In this document: piece after piece, positions 42,136 to 49,672 of the stretch
Numbering within the stretch: position 1 is the stretch's first letter
Layout: each line of letters begins with the position of its first letter
DNA from: Catenulispora sp. GP43
Lineage (GTDB): Bacteria > Actinomycetota > Actinomycetes > Streptomycetales > Catenulisporaceae
Assembly: GCF_041260665.1 (NCBI RefSeq)
Contig: NZ_JBGCCT010000011.1
Coordinates: 248,001 to 312,000, forward strand
Reading direction: 5' to 3'
DNA length: 64,000 bases
Notes under the pieces: model-generated
Databases searched by the model: none
Told to the model about the DNA's origin: nothing
The model's input: only the letters and a program-made list of their open reading frames with translations
Translations under genes and position numbers: made by a program

Positions 42136-42600
42136 TTACTCGCTGTCGGCGACCTCTTTCTCCAGATGCGCGAACACCTTCCCGAGCAGCGCGTTCAGCT
42201 GTTCCCGCTCGTCGGCGGCGAGCGGACCCAGGACCTCATCCTGGACTTCTTGAGCCTGCGCGGCCAACTCGGCGAGCAGCGCACGGCCGTCCTCGGTGAG
42301 CGTGACGCCGACCCGCCGGCGGTCCGCGGCGTCCCGGGCGCGCTCGACGGCCCCCGCGCCGGCCAGCTCGTCGACGATCTTGGCCAGGTCGCTGGGGTCG
42401 ATCGCCAGCCGCAGCGCGAGGTCGCGCTGCACGTGCGGCCCGAAGTCGGCGAGCGCCGCCAGCACCGCGTGGTGCCACAGCCGCAGTCCGCGCTCGCCGA
42501 ACCGCCCGGCCAGCCGGCTCCGCGCGATCTTGCCGGTCCGCGAGAGCAGGTAGGTGGTCAGGCCGGTCAGCGAGGGCGGCAGCGCCCGCAGGTCATCCAT
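42136..42600 (-). CDS. MarR family transcriptional regulator
   Basis: 154 residues with a winged-helix: LALRLAIDPSDLAKIVDELA as recognition helix and RARDAADRRRVGVTLTEDGR as the wing. Divergent from a VOC-family gene with a palindrome in between, so it probably controls both. TATAGT lies 6 nt before ATG 42600, a leaderless arrangement. Confidence 0.9.
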   Translation of the reverse strand: MDDLRALPPSLTGLTTYLLSRTGKIARSRLAGRFGERGLRLWHHAVLAALADFGPHVQRDLALRLAIDPSDLAKIVDELAGAGAVERARDAADRRRVGVTLTEDGRALLAELAAQAQEVQDEVLGPLAADEREQLNALLGKVFAHLEKEVADSE

Positions 42601-42606
42601 GGTATG

Positions 42607-42641
42607 ACTATAGGCGCCGACCCATCATGGGTGAACACCCA
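42607..42641. promoter_or_regulatory. MarR-VOC control region: -10 and palindromic operator
   Basis: In the 57-bp gap, TATAGT (reverse strand, 42612-42607) is the likely -10 of the marR gene, and TGGGTG-aa-CACCCA (42628-42641) is a perfect inverted repeat suited to a MarR dimer, located 16 nt before the VOC start. Confidence 0.6.
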
Positions 42642-42657
42642 CTAGTTTGGAGGCACG

Positions 42658-43071
42658 ATGGACGCGCTGCACTCCCGCCTGCTGGTGGCCCGTTTCGCGG
42701 AGATGTTCGACTTCTACCAGGCCGTCCTGCCCGAGATGCTCGGCGCGAAGCTGATCAAGGGCTCCCCGGCCGGCCCCTACGCCAACTGGGACGTCGAGGA
42801 CCAGGCGGTCCTGATCCTGTTCGACCGCGCGACGATGGCCGCCGTCGCCGGCACCGCGGACCTGCCCGCGGCCGCGGCGCCGGCGCAGGACCACACGATG
42901 TTCGTGTGCCGGGTCGACGACGTCGACGCCGGGGCCGAGCTGTGCGTCCGGCACGGCGCGACCCTGGTGGTGGCGCCGACGGACCGGCCGGACTGGGGCC
43001 GGACGCTGCGGACCGCGCACCTGCGGGACCCGGAGGGGAACCTGATCGAGCTCCAGTCGTACGAGGGCTGA
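42658..43071 (+). CDS. VOC (glyoxalase/dioxygenase) family protein
   Basis: 137 residues with two beta-alpha-beta-beta-beta modules: SRLLVARFAEMFDFYQAVLP at the start, TMFVCRVDDVDAGAELCVRHG in the second module, and HLRDPEGNLIELQSYEG at the end with the metal-ligand glutamate. The substrate is unknown. GGAGG is 6 nt before ATG. A 15-bp tandem duplication spans the stop codon. Confidence 0.88.
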   Translation: MDALHSRLLVARFAEMFDFYQAVLPEMLGAKLIKGSPAGPYANWDVEDQAVLILFDRATMAAVAGTADLPAAAAPAQDHTMFVCRVDDVDAGAELCVRHGATLVVAPTDRPDWGRTLRTAHLRDPEGNLIELQSYEG

Positions 43072-43091
43072 TCCGCCGAGGGCTGATCCGC
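43062..43091. repeat. 15-bp tandem duplication spanning a stop codon
   Basis: CGAGGGCTGATCCGC occurs twice in perfect tandem (43062-43076, 43077-43091). The first copy contains the VOC stop codon, and because 15 is divisible by three, an identical Glu-Gly-stop is repeated in frame. The second copy reaches the first base of the convergent PIG-L stop. Confidence 0.85.
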
Positions 43092-45223
43092 TAAGCCAGC
43101 GCCGCGGTCTGCCACTGCAAGGCCCGCGGCACGCCCCGAGCGTCGATCCGCGCCGTGTACAGCGCACCCTCCGGTCCGACCGCAGCGGCCACGACCAGGC
43201 CCTGCGCGTCGACGGCCAGCGAGGGCCGCAGGATCGGCCCGGGCCCGCTGTGCCAGCGGCGGACGCCGCCGGGGGCGCCGAGCTTCGGCTGCCAGACCAC
43301 CTCGACCAGTCCGCGGCGGCCGCGCTGGGCCAGGAAGACCCCGCCGGCGTGCGGCTGGATCGCCACGACCCCGAACCCGCCCTGGCCGCCGAGCGTTCCG
43401 CCCGGCGGCCGCCAGGCGCCGCCGGCCGAGCGGGTCATGACGCTCAGGACGCCGGTGTCGGCGGCGCGGGCCGCCAGCAGCGCGGCACCGCCGCGCAGGG
43501 TGTGGACCGTGGGCGGGTCCCCCATCGGGGGCAGGGCCGTATGGGTGACCTGCGGCCCGCCGGAGGACCCGATGCGCCAGCTCCACAGCACGTGGCCGAC
43601 GGCGTGGAGCTCGACGTCACCCTCCGGGGTGACCGCGGCGGTCAGGCCGTCCCGGACCCGGTGGCCGCCTATGTCCTGCCAGTCGGTCCAGCGCGCGCCC
43701 GGCGTGTTCAGGTCGCGGCGGCGCCAGGACACCGACATGTCGGCGTTGCGGACGAAGACGTGGAGCACGCCGCGCCCGTCGACCACCGCGGCCGGGCAGC
43801 CGACGTCGCCGCGGTCCTTGGTCGTCGCGCCGATCGGGGTGCCCAGGCCCGTCCACGGGGTGAAGCCGCCGTCGGGCCGCTCGCCGGCGACGACCACCTC
43901 CTGGGTCCAGGTCCCCCGATCGGGGTCGCTGGTGGCGCGCAGCCCGACGAGCTGCGCGCGGCCGTCGGGCGCCACTGCGACCACCAGATGAGGGGCCAGG
44001 GAGAAGGCGGTGTTCTGGTCGCGCTGGTCGCGCTGGCCGGCCGCGCCGCCTGCGCCGGCCCCACCGCCCGCACCGCTCGCACCGCCCTGGATCCCGACCC
44101 CGGACCCGAATCGTCCGCTCCCGGGCTTCGTCTCCGTCCACATCACCGCCTGCCCGCCGACCGCCGCGAAGGCCCGCAGCCGGCCGTCCGGCCCGGCCCG
44201 CAGCCAGTCGGTCGTCCCGACGTGGCGCAGGTTCGTACTCTGCGACCAACCCGGCCGGGCCGCGTCGCCGCCGACGGTGCGGTCGCCGCAGCCGACCGGG
44301 TCGCCGCACTTGCGCCGGTCGGCCCAGCCGTAGACGCCCAGCAGGCGCAGCTTCTCGCGGGCGCTGGACCCGCCGAGGTTGTGACGCCAGCGCGCGTTCC
44401 CGTAGCCGACGTACGCGTCCAACCGCACGGCCGAGGGACCCCGCCGGGCCCGGTGGTCGGCATAGGCCGCATAGGTGAACCAGGCGGTCGCGGTGTGGTC
44501 CTCGTTGTCGGTGTGGACGCCGGAGTCGGTGAGCCAGGCCCGCTCCTTCGGACCGGTACCGCGCCGCTCGGGATCGGGGTCCATGGTCCGCACGACGGTG
44601 GGCTGGAACCGGTCCATCAGGTCGGCGAGCGTGCCGACGAGCTGGTCGCGGGTGTAGACCCCGCCGGTTATCGCACTCTCGCTCGGCTGGAGCACCGGCC
44701 GGGTCGTGAGGGTGCCGCGGTAGAGCGCGGCCAGCGGCGTGTGGTTCTCGTCACCGGGGGTGGAGCCGGTGTAGCTGCCCATCGAGATGTCGAGGAAGAC
44801 CAGCCGCACCCGCGGGTCGGCCTCCAGCTCGCAGAGCTCGGCCTCACCCCCGCGGGTGACCAGCACGCTACGCCGCCAGGGCGCGTCGTCATCCGCCCCA
44901 GCCATGCGCGCATAGGCCGAGCGCAGCCCGTGCTGCCGCGCGGCGGCGAAGGACGCACCGCCCCCGGCCTCGGCGGCCGTGAGCACGACCGTGGTCACCT
45001 CGCCGCCGGTGCGCACCGAGTCGGCGATGTCCGGGTTCATGAAGTAGAGGTCGTCATCCGGATGGGCGACGACCTGCATGAACGCGACCCGGCTGACGAG
45101 CCGGGCCGGACGGCTGACCATGTCGGCCTCGGCGTTGGTGACGGCGGTATCGGCACCGAGCGCGCCGAACGCCAGTGCTCCCATCCCGAGCAGCCCAAGC
45201 TCGCGACGAGACAAGTAAGGCAC
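43091..45223 (-). CDS. Tat-exported PIG-L deacetylase with beta-propeller tail
   Basis: 710 residues. The twin-arginine signal YLSRRELGLLGMGALAFGAL is at the N-terminus. The PIG-L domain follows (VVAHPDDDLYFMNPD, zinc ligands at His53-Asp56, and the second metal site in DNEDHTATAWF), usually an N-acetylglucosamine or bacillithiol/mycothiol-type deacetylase. The C-terminal ~400 residues are a propeller-like repeat region with FAAVGGQAVMWTE and LHVFVRNADMSVSWRRRDL. GTG 45223 has AGGAG 5 nt upstream and starts directly at the Tat signal; a longer reading to 45331 is not supported. Probably an extracellular sugar or peptidoglycan deacetylase. Confidence 0.85.
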   Translation of the reverse strand: MPYLSRRELGLLGMGALAFGALGADTAVTNAEADMVSRPARLVSRVAFMQVVAHPDDDLYFMNPDIADSVRTGGEVTTVVLTAAEAGGGASFAAARQHGLRSAYARMAGADDDAPWRRSVLVTRGGEAELCELEADPRVRLVFLDISMGSYTGSTPGDENHTPLAALYRGTLTTRPVLQPSESAITGGVYTRDQLVGTLADLMDRFQPTVVRTMDPDPERRGTGPKERAWLTDSGVHTDNEDHTATAWFTYAAYADHRARRGPSAVRLDAYVGYGNARWRHNLGGSSAREKLRLLGVYGWADRRKCGDPVGCGDRTVGGDAARPGWSQSTNLRHVGTTDWLRAGPDGRLRAFAAVGGQAVMWTETKPGSGRFGSGVGIQGGASGAGGGAGAGGAAGQRDQRDQNTAFSLAPHLVVAVAPDGRAQLVGLRATSDPDRGTWTQEVVVAGERPDGGFTPWTGLGTPIGATTKDRGDVGCPAAVVDGRGVLHVFVRNADMSVSWRRRDLNTPGARWTDWQDIGGHRVRDGLTAAVTPEGDVELHAVGHVLWSWRIGSSGGPQVTHTALPPMGDPPTVHTLRGGAALLAARAADTGVLSVMTRSAGGAWRPPGGTLGGQGGFGVVAIQPHAGGVFLAQRGRRGLVEVVWQPKLGAPGGVRRWHSGPGPILRPSLAVDAQGLVVAAAVGPEGALYTARIDARGVPRALQWQTAALA

Positions 45224-45340
45224 CTTGACTCCTGTGTGGCTGGATTCCCCGCAAACCATATTCGGGACGCGGGAGGAGGCCCGCGGGTTGCCTTCGGAGT
45301 CACTCGATACGGTCTGGAATCGAACGGACACACAGCGGCG

Positions 45341-45365
45341 CCCCCGATCCGGTCCGGATCGGGGG
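45341..45365 (-). terminator. hairpin in the glnII-PIG-L gap
   Basis: CCCCCGATCC (45341-45350), 5-nt loop, GGATCGGGGG (45356-45365): a perfect 10-bp stem downstream of glnII on its strand. No T-tract follows, so termination would be weak or factor-assisted. Confidence 0.5.
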
Positions 45366-45390
45366 CGTACTCAAGACTCTTTCTGCAGGT

Positions 45391-45453
45391 GTCAGGCCTG
45401 TTCCACTTGCGTGGGCGTCAGACCTGTTCCGCTGCCGCGGATGTCAGACCTGG
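45391..45453. repeat. 26-bp imperfect tandem repeat at the 3' end of glnII
   Basis: GTCAGGCCTGTTCC... (45391-45416), GTCAGACCTGTTCC... (45417-45442) and a third partial copy GTCAGACCTGG (45443-45453), the last covering the glnII stop codon. The first two copies agree at 20 of 26 positions. Possibly a slippage duplication of the gene end. Confidence 0.8.
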
Positions 45454-46466
45454 CCGGCCTTCTCCAGCGCACTGCAGCAGGTGTCCACGATGAGGCGGGT
45501 CACGACGTACGGGTCGACGTTGGCGTTCGGCCGCCGGTCCTCGATGTAGCCCTTCTTGTCCACCTCGACCTGCCACGGGATGCGCACCGAGGCACCGCGG
45601 TCGGAGACGCCGTAGCTGTACTCGCTCCACGGCGCGGTCTCGTGCTGCCCGGTGAGCCGCTCCTCGATCCCGGACCCGTACGCGCGCACGTGCTCCGCCG
45701 GCTTGTCCCCCTCACCCAGCGCCTCACACGCGGTGATGATCGGATCGTACGACTCCCGCATGGCCTTGGTGGAGAAGTTGGTGTGCGCCCCGGCGCCGTT
45801 CCAGTCCCCCTTCTGAGGCTTGGCATCGAACGAAACGGCGACCCCGAACTCCTCGGCGACCCGCAGCAGCAGATAGCGCGCGACCCACATGTGGTCGGCC
45901 ACCTCCACCGGCCCGGCCGGCCCCACCTGGAACTCCCACTGCCCCGGCATGACCTCGGCATTGATCCCCGAAATCGTCAACCCGGCAGCCAGGCAGTAGT
46001 CCAGATGCCGCTCCACCAACTCCCGCCCGAAGACAGCGTCACCCCCGACCCCGCAGTAGTACGGCCCCTGCGGCGCCGGAAAACCCCCACCCTCCGGGAA
46101 ACCCAAAGGCCGACCACCCCGGAACAGCGTGTACTCCTGCTCGATCCCGAACCACGCCTCCTGCTCAGCGAACCGCTCGGCAACCTCCCGAGCCTCCGCC
46201 CGCGTGTTGGAAGCATGAGGCGAGAAGTCGATGTCCTCCACCTCACACAGCACGAGCAACGACTCCCCACCCCGCACAGGATCGGCACACGTGAAAACCG
46301 GCCGCAGCACCCGGTCCGAAGAACGCCCCTCAGCCTGGCCCGTCGAAGACCCGTCGAACCCCCACACCCCCGGCACAGCCCCGTCAACCAGAATCCGCGT
46401 CTTCGACCGCAGCCCCGCCGTAGGCACAGCACCGTCAATCCAGATGTACTCAGCCTTGAAGACCAT
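45444..46466 (-). CDS. glnII: glutamine synthetase type II (eukaryotic-like)
   Basis: 340 residues, the GSII length. Motifs are WGFDGSSTGQAEGRSSD (ammonium/glutamate pocket), NAEVMPGQWEFQVGP (ATP site) and NGAGAHTNFSTKAMR. It converts glutamate, ammonia and ATP to glutamine as an octamer or decamer; most actinomycetes have this enzyme besides the dodecameric GlnA. ATG 46466 follows GAGGTGCGGG. The upstream region contains a GlnR-box-like site, in line with nitrogen control of glnII in Streptomyces. Confidence 0.95.
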   Translation of the reverse strand: MVFKAEYIWIDGAVPTAGLRSKTRILVDGAVPGVWGFDGSSTGQAEGRSSDRVLRPVFTCADPVRGGESLLVLCEVEDIDFSPHASNTRAEAREVAERFAEQEAWFGIEQEYTLFRGGRPLGFPEGGGFPAPQGPYYCGVGGDAVFGRELVERHLDYCLAAGLTISGINAEVMPGQWEFQVGPAGPVEVADHMWVARYLLLRVAEEFGVAVSFDAKPQKGDWNGAGAHTNFSTKAMRESYDPIITACEALGEGDKPAEHVRAYGSGIEERLTGQHETAPWSEYSYGVSDRGASVRIPWQVEVDKKGYIEDRRPNANVDPYVVTRLIVDTCCSALEKAGQV

Positions 46467-46576
46467 CCCGCACCTCACCAGACGAACCAATCAACCGAAC
46501 ACCCAGGACACCCCGCACGACCCGGCAACCCCCACCACCGAGCACCCCCACCATGACCACACCCCGAGTCCCCACC

Positions 46577-46592
46577 GTTTCGCCGGCGTTAA
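46577..46592 (-). promoter_or_regulatory. GlnR-box-like site upstream of glnII
   Basis: On the glnII strand TTAAC-n6-GAAAC (46592-46577) matches the half-site and spacing of the streptomycete GlnR consensus gTnAC-n6-GaAAC with one mismatch, 111 bp before the start. A second GTnAC/GAAAC pair at the expected 22-bp phase is not present, so binding may be weaker than at classical sites. The rest of the 265-bp leader is C-rich on the forward strand and gene-free. Confidence 0.6.
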
Positions 46593-46731
46593 CGCCACAT
46601 CAACTGACCCACGATCACCCCCCGACAACCCACCGTGACCCCCGACACCCCCTCTGACCTGCACAAGCCACCCCCGCAGATACCGATTTTCGAGGAAGGC
46701 CATTGGGCGTGTACTATCGACAACGTCGCAA

Positions 46732-46804
46732 GCGCGCGTAGCTCAACGGATAGAGCATCTGACTACGGATCAGAAGGTTAGGGGTTCGAATCCCTTCGTG
46801 CGCA
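46732..46804 (+). tRNA. tRNA-Arg (anticodon ACG)
   Basis: A complete 73-nt cloverleaf: acceptor GCGCGCG pairs with CGTGCGC, D-stem GCTC/GAGC, anticodon stem TCTGA/TCAGA with ACG at 46765-46767, T-loop TTCGAAT closed by AGGGG/CCCTT, discriminator A. CCA is not encoded. A terminator follows. The 3' half of tRNA genes is a frequent integration target, and integrase genes lie downstream, so 46783-46804 is a candidate attL. Confidence 0.97.
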
Positions 46805-46820
46805 CTCGCTAGAGCACCAA

Positions 46821-46845
46821 CCCCAGGTCGATGACCTGGGGTTTT
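46821..46845 (+). terminator. tRNA-Arg terminator
   Basis: CCCCAGGTC (46821-46829), loop GAT, GACCTGGGG (46833-46841), then TTTT. Strong intrinsic terminator 16 nt after the tRNA. Confidence 0.9.
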
Positions 46846-47281
46846 GTGTTTCCCGGGCTCGGCATATCGAACCGACTTCTGACTTCGATCATCAAAAGCC
46901 GGGGCATGTGTGAGCGTGATGTGAGCATGTGTCGAGAGGACCTGGGCTCTGGAGCCTTGTGTGCGCCCACGAGAGTGCTGCGCAATGCCTCCGAGACGCA
47001 CCTGGTCGCTACCGCTCCGGCTGCTGTCGCGCCGTCCGTAGTGTGATGAACGGCTCTGCGACCTGCCTCTACCGCGCGGTTCCATCGGATGCCGCGCGTT
47101 ACCGATGGTGGTAGCCGGGACCAGCGTGAGAGCCCAGGGGCTGCATAACGCCTGACCACGAACGGCCTTGGACAGAGGATCGCGACGACAGATTCTCCGC
47201 GGTGGCGATGGCTTCACCAGTCCGGGTTCTTGTCGCTCGGTTTCAGGGCAGTCTCGCGAGGCCGTGGCCATACTGGACTTT
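46846..47281. other. gene-free region after the tRNA
   Basis: About 430 bp with lower GC than its surroundings and no credible gene; reverse-strand open frames here are the well-known artefact of reading antisense through a tRNA gene. It holds the predicted promoter of the next gene (CATACT at 47269-47274, 7 nt before ATG 47282). Confidence 0.6.
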
Positions 47282-47995
47282 ATGGGTGTGGACCGGCACG
47301 GGGTTAACGCGATCGACGTGTGCGGCAAGACTCTCCTGCTCACGGAGACCGGCGGAGGAACAGCAGTTCACCTCACGGCGGAGTCCGCTACAGCTGAGCC
47401 GGGACAAGGCGCCGTCCCGGACTACTACTTCGAGGAATCGGGCGGCGGTACGTCAGCTCTGAAACATAACTACGATAAGGCGGCCCTGGTAGAGCCGCGC
47501 TGGTCGGAGAAGACACTGTGCGGTCGACAGTGGGTCAGCATGGCAAGCGGAGAAGGTAGCCTGCTACACGAGTTCGACCAGCACGAGGTGTTCGCCCCGA
47601 CGTGCAAACGCTGCCTGTCCCTGATGGACAACCTGTTTCCCGCCCCTACGCCGGACGACCGGCTCAAACTTGTGGTCCAGGTCGTCGCAGATCTTGTCCT
47701 CGAACACGGGTATGCAGAGATCCACGCGGTGCCCGGTGATCAGCAGTCCGCCCTGCGTGCGCAGGTCCGGTCGGCAGTGCGAAAACGCAGCGGCCATGGC
47801 ACGAAGACTCACGTTTGCAAGAGCATGGTCATTTTCGTCTGCGATGAGATCTACGACCAGCATGCCGATGAACACGACCGCGATGCCGGCGAGGCCATGG
47901 AGCGTGTCATGGAAGCCGCTGCGACCGGCGGCGAGATCGTGCCGATCAGACCACGGGAGTGGCGAACATCGTGGGATGCCTGGAGCATCGGGTGA
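47282..47995 (+). CDS. uncharacterised protein with putative zinc-binding cysteines
   Basis: 237 residues. MGVDRHGVNAIDVCGKTLLL opens the protein; LCGRQW and PTCKRCL (about 79-122) give Cys...Cys-x2-Cys with nearby His, a likely zinc site. The C-terminal part is charged and helical. ATG 47282 has no ribosome site but a CATACT hexamer 7 nt upstream. No family recognised. First gene after the tRNA, so a cargo gene of the element or an older insertion. Confidence 0.6.
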   Translation: MGVDRHGVNAIDVCGKTLLLTETGGGTAVHLTAESATAEPGQGAVPDYYFEESGGGTSALKHNYDKAALVEPRWSEKTLCGRQWVSMASGEGSLLHEFDQHEVFAPTCKRCLSLMDNLFPAPTPDDRLKLVVQVVADLVLEHGYAEIHAVPGDQQSALRAQVRSAVRKRSGHGTKTHVCKSMVIFVCDEIYDQHADEHDRDAGEAMERVMEAAATGGEIVPIRPREWRTSWDAWSIG

Positions 47996-48230
47996 TCCGC
48001 CGTCCGGCACAGCAGTACAAAGAAAGCGACCGACGGCTTAGCACGTTGTCGTTGCGGCGACCGGTTAGCGAATAACGCGGTCGCGTCTACTCTTCGGCCG
48101 CAGGAGAATCGGTCCGGTCTCACCCAACCGATCCCGCACACCTCCCCCTGGAGCGCGAAACAAATTCGCTTCGGGCGCGGCCAGGCTCACCCTATTGTTG
48201 ACAGGCTGACACTGCAGCGGGGAGAGGGCC

Positions 48231-49574
48231 GTGGAGTTCGAGTCCTGGGATCAAATGCGCGAGCCCGACCAGCGAGCGCTGCGCTTCACCCCCTGGGGGC
48301 TCGGGCCACAGATGCGGCCGGAGGACAACGCGGATTACCTGCAGAAGGTCCTGGCCACGTTCGACCTGGCGCCACAGGTGGCCGAGGGTACGCAGCGTTC
48401 GTTCGACCGGCTGCGCGGCATCTTGCCCTACGGCATCCTGAACTACGAGATCTTCACCGCGGTCGCCGACCTCGCGCTACTAACTACCGAGCAGGCACTG
48501 CGCGACCGCTTCCTCGAACATCACCAAGGCACAGTCGTGTTCGTCGACCCCGCCGGAGTTAACCAAGCCTTCCCCGTCTCCACCTACGAGGATGTCTACC
48601 GCCTTGCGCAAAAGAAGGGGAAGGCGAACGCCGGGCTGATCGCCGCAGCCAAGAAGGCCAGCCGGCCAGTCCCCGCGCTGTGGGAACTGCGGGTCACTGC
48701 GGGCTCAATGCGCTTCGACGGGATGCTCTCCTCGCTGCGCGGCTGGGCTCGCCAATTGGGCCTACTGCTCGGGCAGCGCAACCGCCGGATCGAGGGTGTC
48801 CTGACCAAGCTGCGCAACGAAGTCGCCCACCCTGGCGGCTACAACCTGGACACCCCGGTCCAGGCGCTCTCGACGCTCTCCGACCTCGCCGAGATCATCA
48901 ACCAGCTATGGGGGAAGCGTACGCCCGGCGGCCACCTGTACCCGACCCCGGTCCATCGCGACGTAACAGCGTTCGCCTGGCGTAGCGGTGACTTCATCTC
49001 CATGGCCGCCGAAAACGTCCAGCACGCCACCGACCTGGACGAGGACTATCAGTACGCAATCGCACTGGCCGTCACCGCCGGACCGCGCAGCGACCCGGAC
49101 TTGCCGAGGTTCGACTCTCTCTACGAGACGACTGCCTACCCCGTCGACCTACTGTGGGGACCCGGCACCCGAACCCAGGCCATCGAATGGCTGGAGAACA
49201 ACCGACCCGTACCGGATGAGTTTGACCACCTCGACCGGCTATTCTCGCTGCGCGCCGACGGCGGGCAGTTGTCCATGCCGAGGCGCCCTGAGATCGCCGC
49301 CGGACTGCCGCCCGAGGAACGGGACGGACGCTGGTACCTCGTGCGCGCGGACTACCCGAACGACGCCTTCACCCACGCGCGCAACCTCGAAGACGGCGCC
49401 ACACGATGCGCAGCGACCGGTCCGTGTCGCGCCTGCCACGCTGAAACAGTGATCAGCGGCACCTTCGCCGAAACCGTCGCTGCTCTCAACCTCGAACCAC
49501 TTACCCCACCTGTCCTACGCGGACCGTTTGCCGGTCCCCGCAGCATGCCCGCTGGTCCTACTCCGCCAATGTAA
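48231..49574 (+). CDS. HEPN-like protein, putative RNase
   Basis: 447 residues. A helical block (about 65-230) contains LNYEIFTAVADLALLTTEQA and the HEPN active-site signature R195-NEVA-H200 in LTKLRNEVAHPGGYN, the R-x4-H form typical of HEPN ribonucleases. The C-terminal part is unrecognised but ends with CAATGPCRACHAET, a possible zinc clip. GTG 48231 follows GGGGAGAGG. HEPN proteins are common in toxin-antitoxin, Abi and anti-phage systems; no antitoxin-like gene was recognised beside it. Confidence 0.7.
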   Translation: MEFESWDQMREPDQRALRFTPWGLGPQMRPEDNADYLQKVLATFDLAPQVAEGTQRSFDRLRGILPYGILNYEIFTAVADLALLTTEQALRDRFLEHHQGTVVFVDPAGVNQAFPVSTYEDVYRLAQKKGKANAGLIAAAKKASRPVPALWELRVTAGSMRFDGMLSSLRGWARQLGLLLGQRNRRIEGVLTKLRNEVAHPGGYNLDTPVQALSTLSDLAEIINQLWGKRTPGGHLYPTPVHRDVTAFAWRSGDFISMAAENVQHATDLDEDYQYAIALAVTAGPRSDPDLPRFDSLYETTAYPVDLLWGPGTRTQAIEWLENNRPVPDEFDHLDRLFSLRADGGQLSMPRRPEIAAGLPPEERDGRWYLVRADYPNDAFTHARNLEDGATRCAATGPCRACHAETVISGTFAETVAALNLEPLTPPVLRGPFAGPRSMPAGPTPPM

Positions 49575-49618
49575 CGAGACCACACCTACCCACTCCAGCT
49601 GACACCACCAGAAAACAC

Positions 49619-49656
49619 AGCCCGCGCTCCGCTGAAACCGCCGAAGAGCGCGGGCT
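49619..49656 (-). terminator. hairpin after integrase and HEPN genes
   Basis: AGCCCGCGCT (49619-49628) and AGCGCGGGCT (49647-49656), perfect 10-bp stem with an 18-nt loop. On the reverse strand it is followed by GTGTTTTCTGG, so it may terminate the integrase transcript; the convergent 48231-49574 gene ends 44 bp before it. Confidence 0.6.
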
Positions 49657-49672
49657 AAGTGGTCAGTCCTAG

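Noticed and set aside
42136-42641. The MarR protein as regulator of the LLM operator at 31.9 kb
   Set aside because: Its own control region carries a different palindrome (TGGGTG-aa-CACCCA), so a shared site is unlikely.
46714-47343. 209-codon reverse frame ending in GIRTPNLLIRSQ-type sequence
   Set aside because: This is the well-known artefact of translating the antisense of a tRNA gene; the tRNA-Arg itself is certain.
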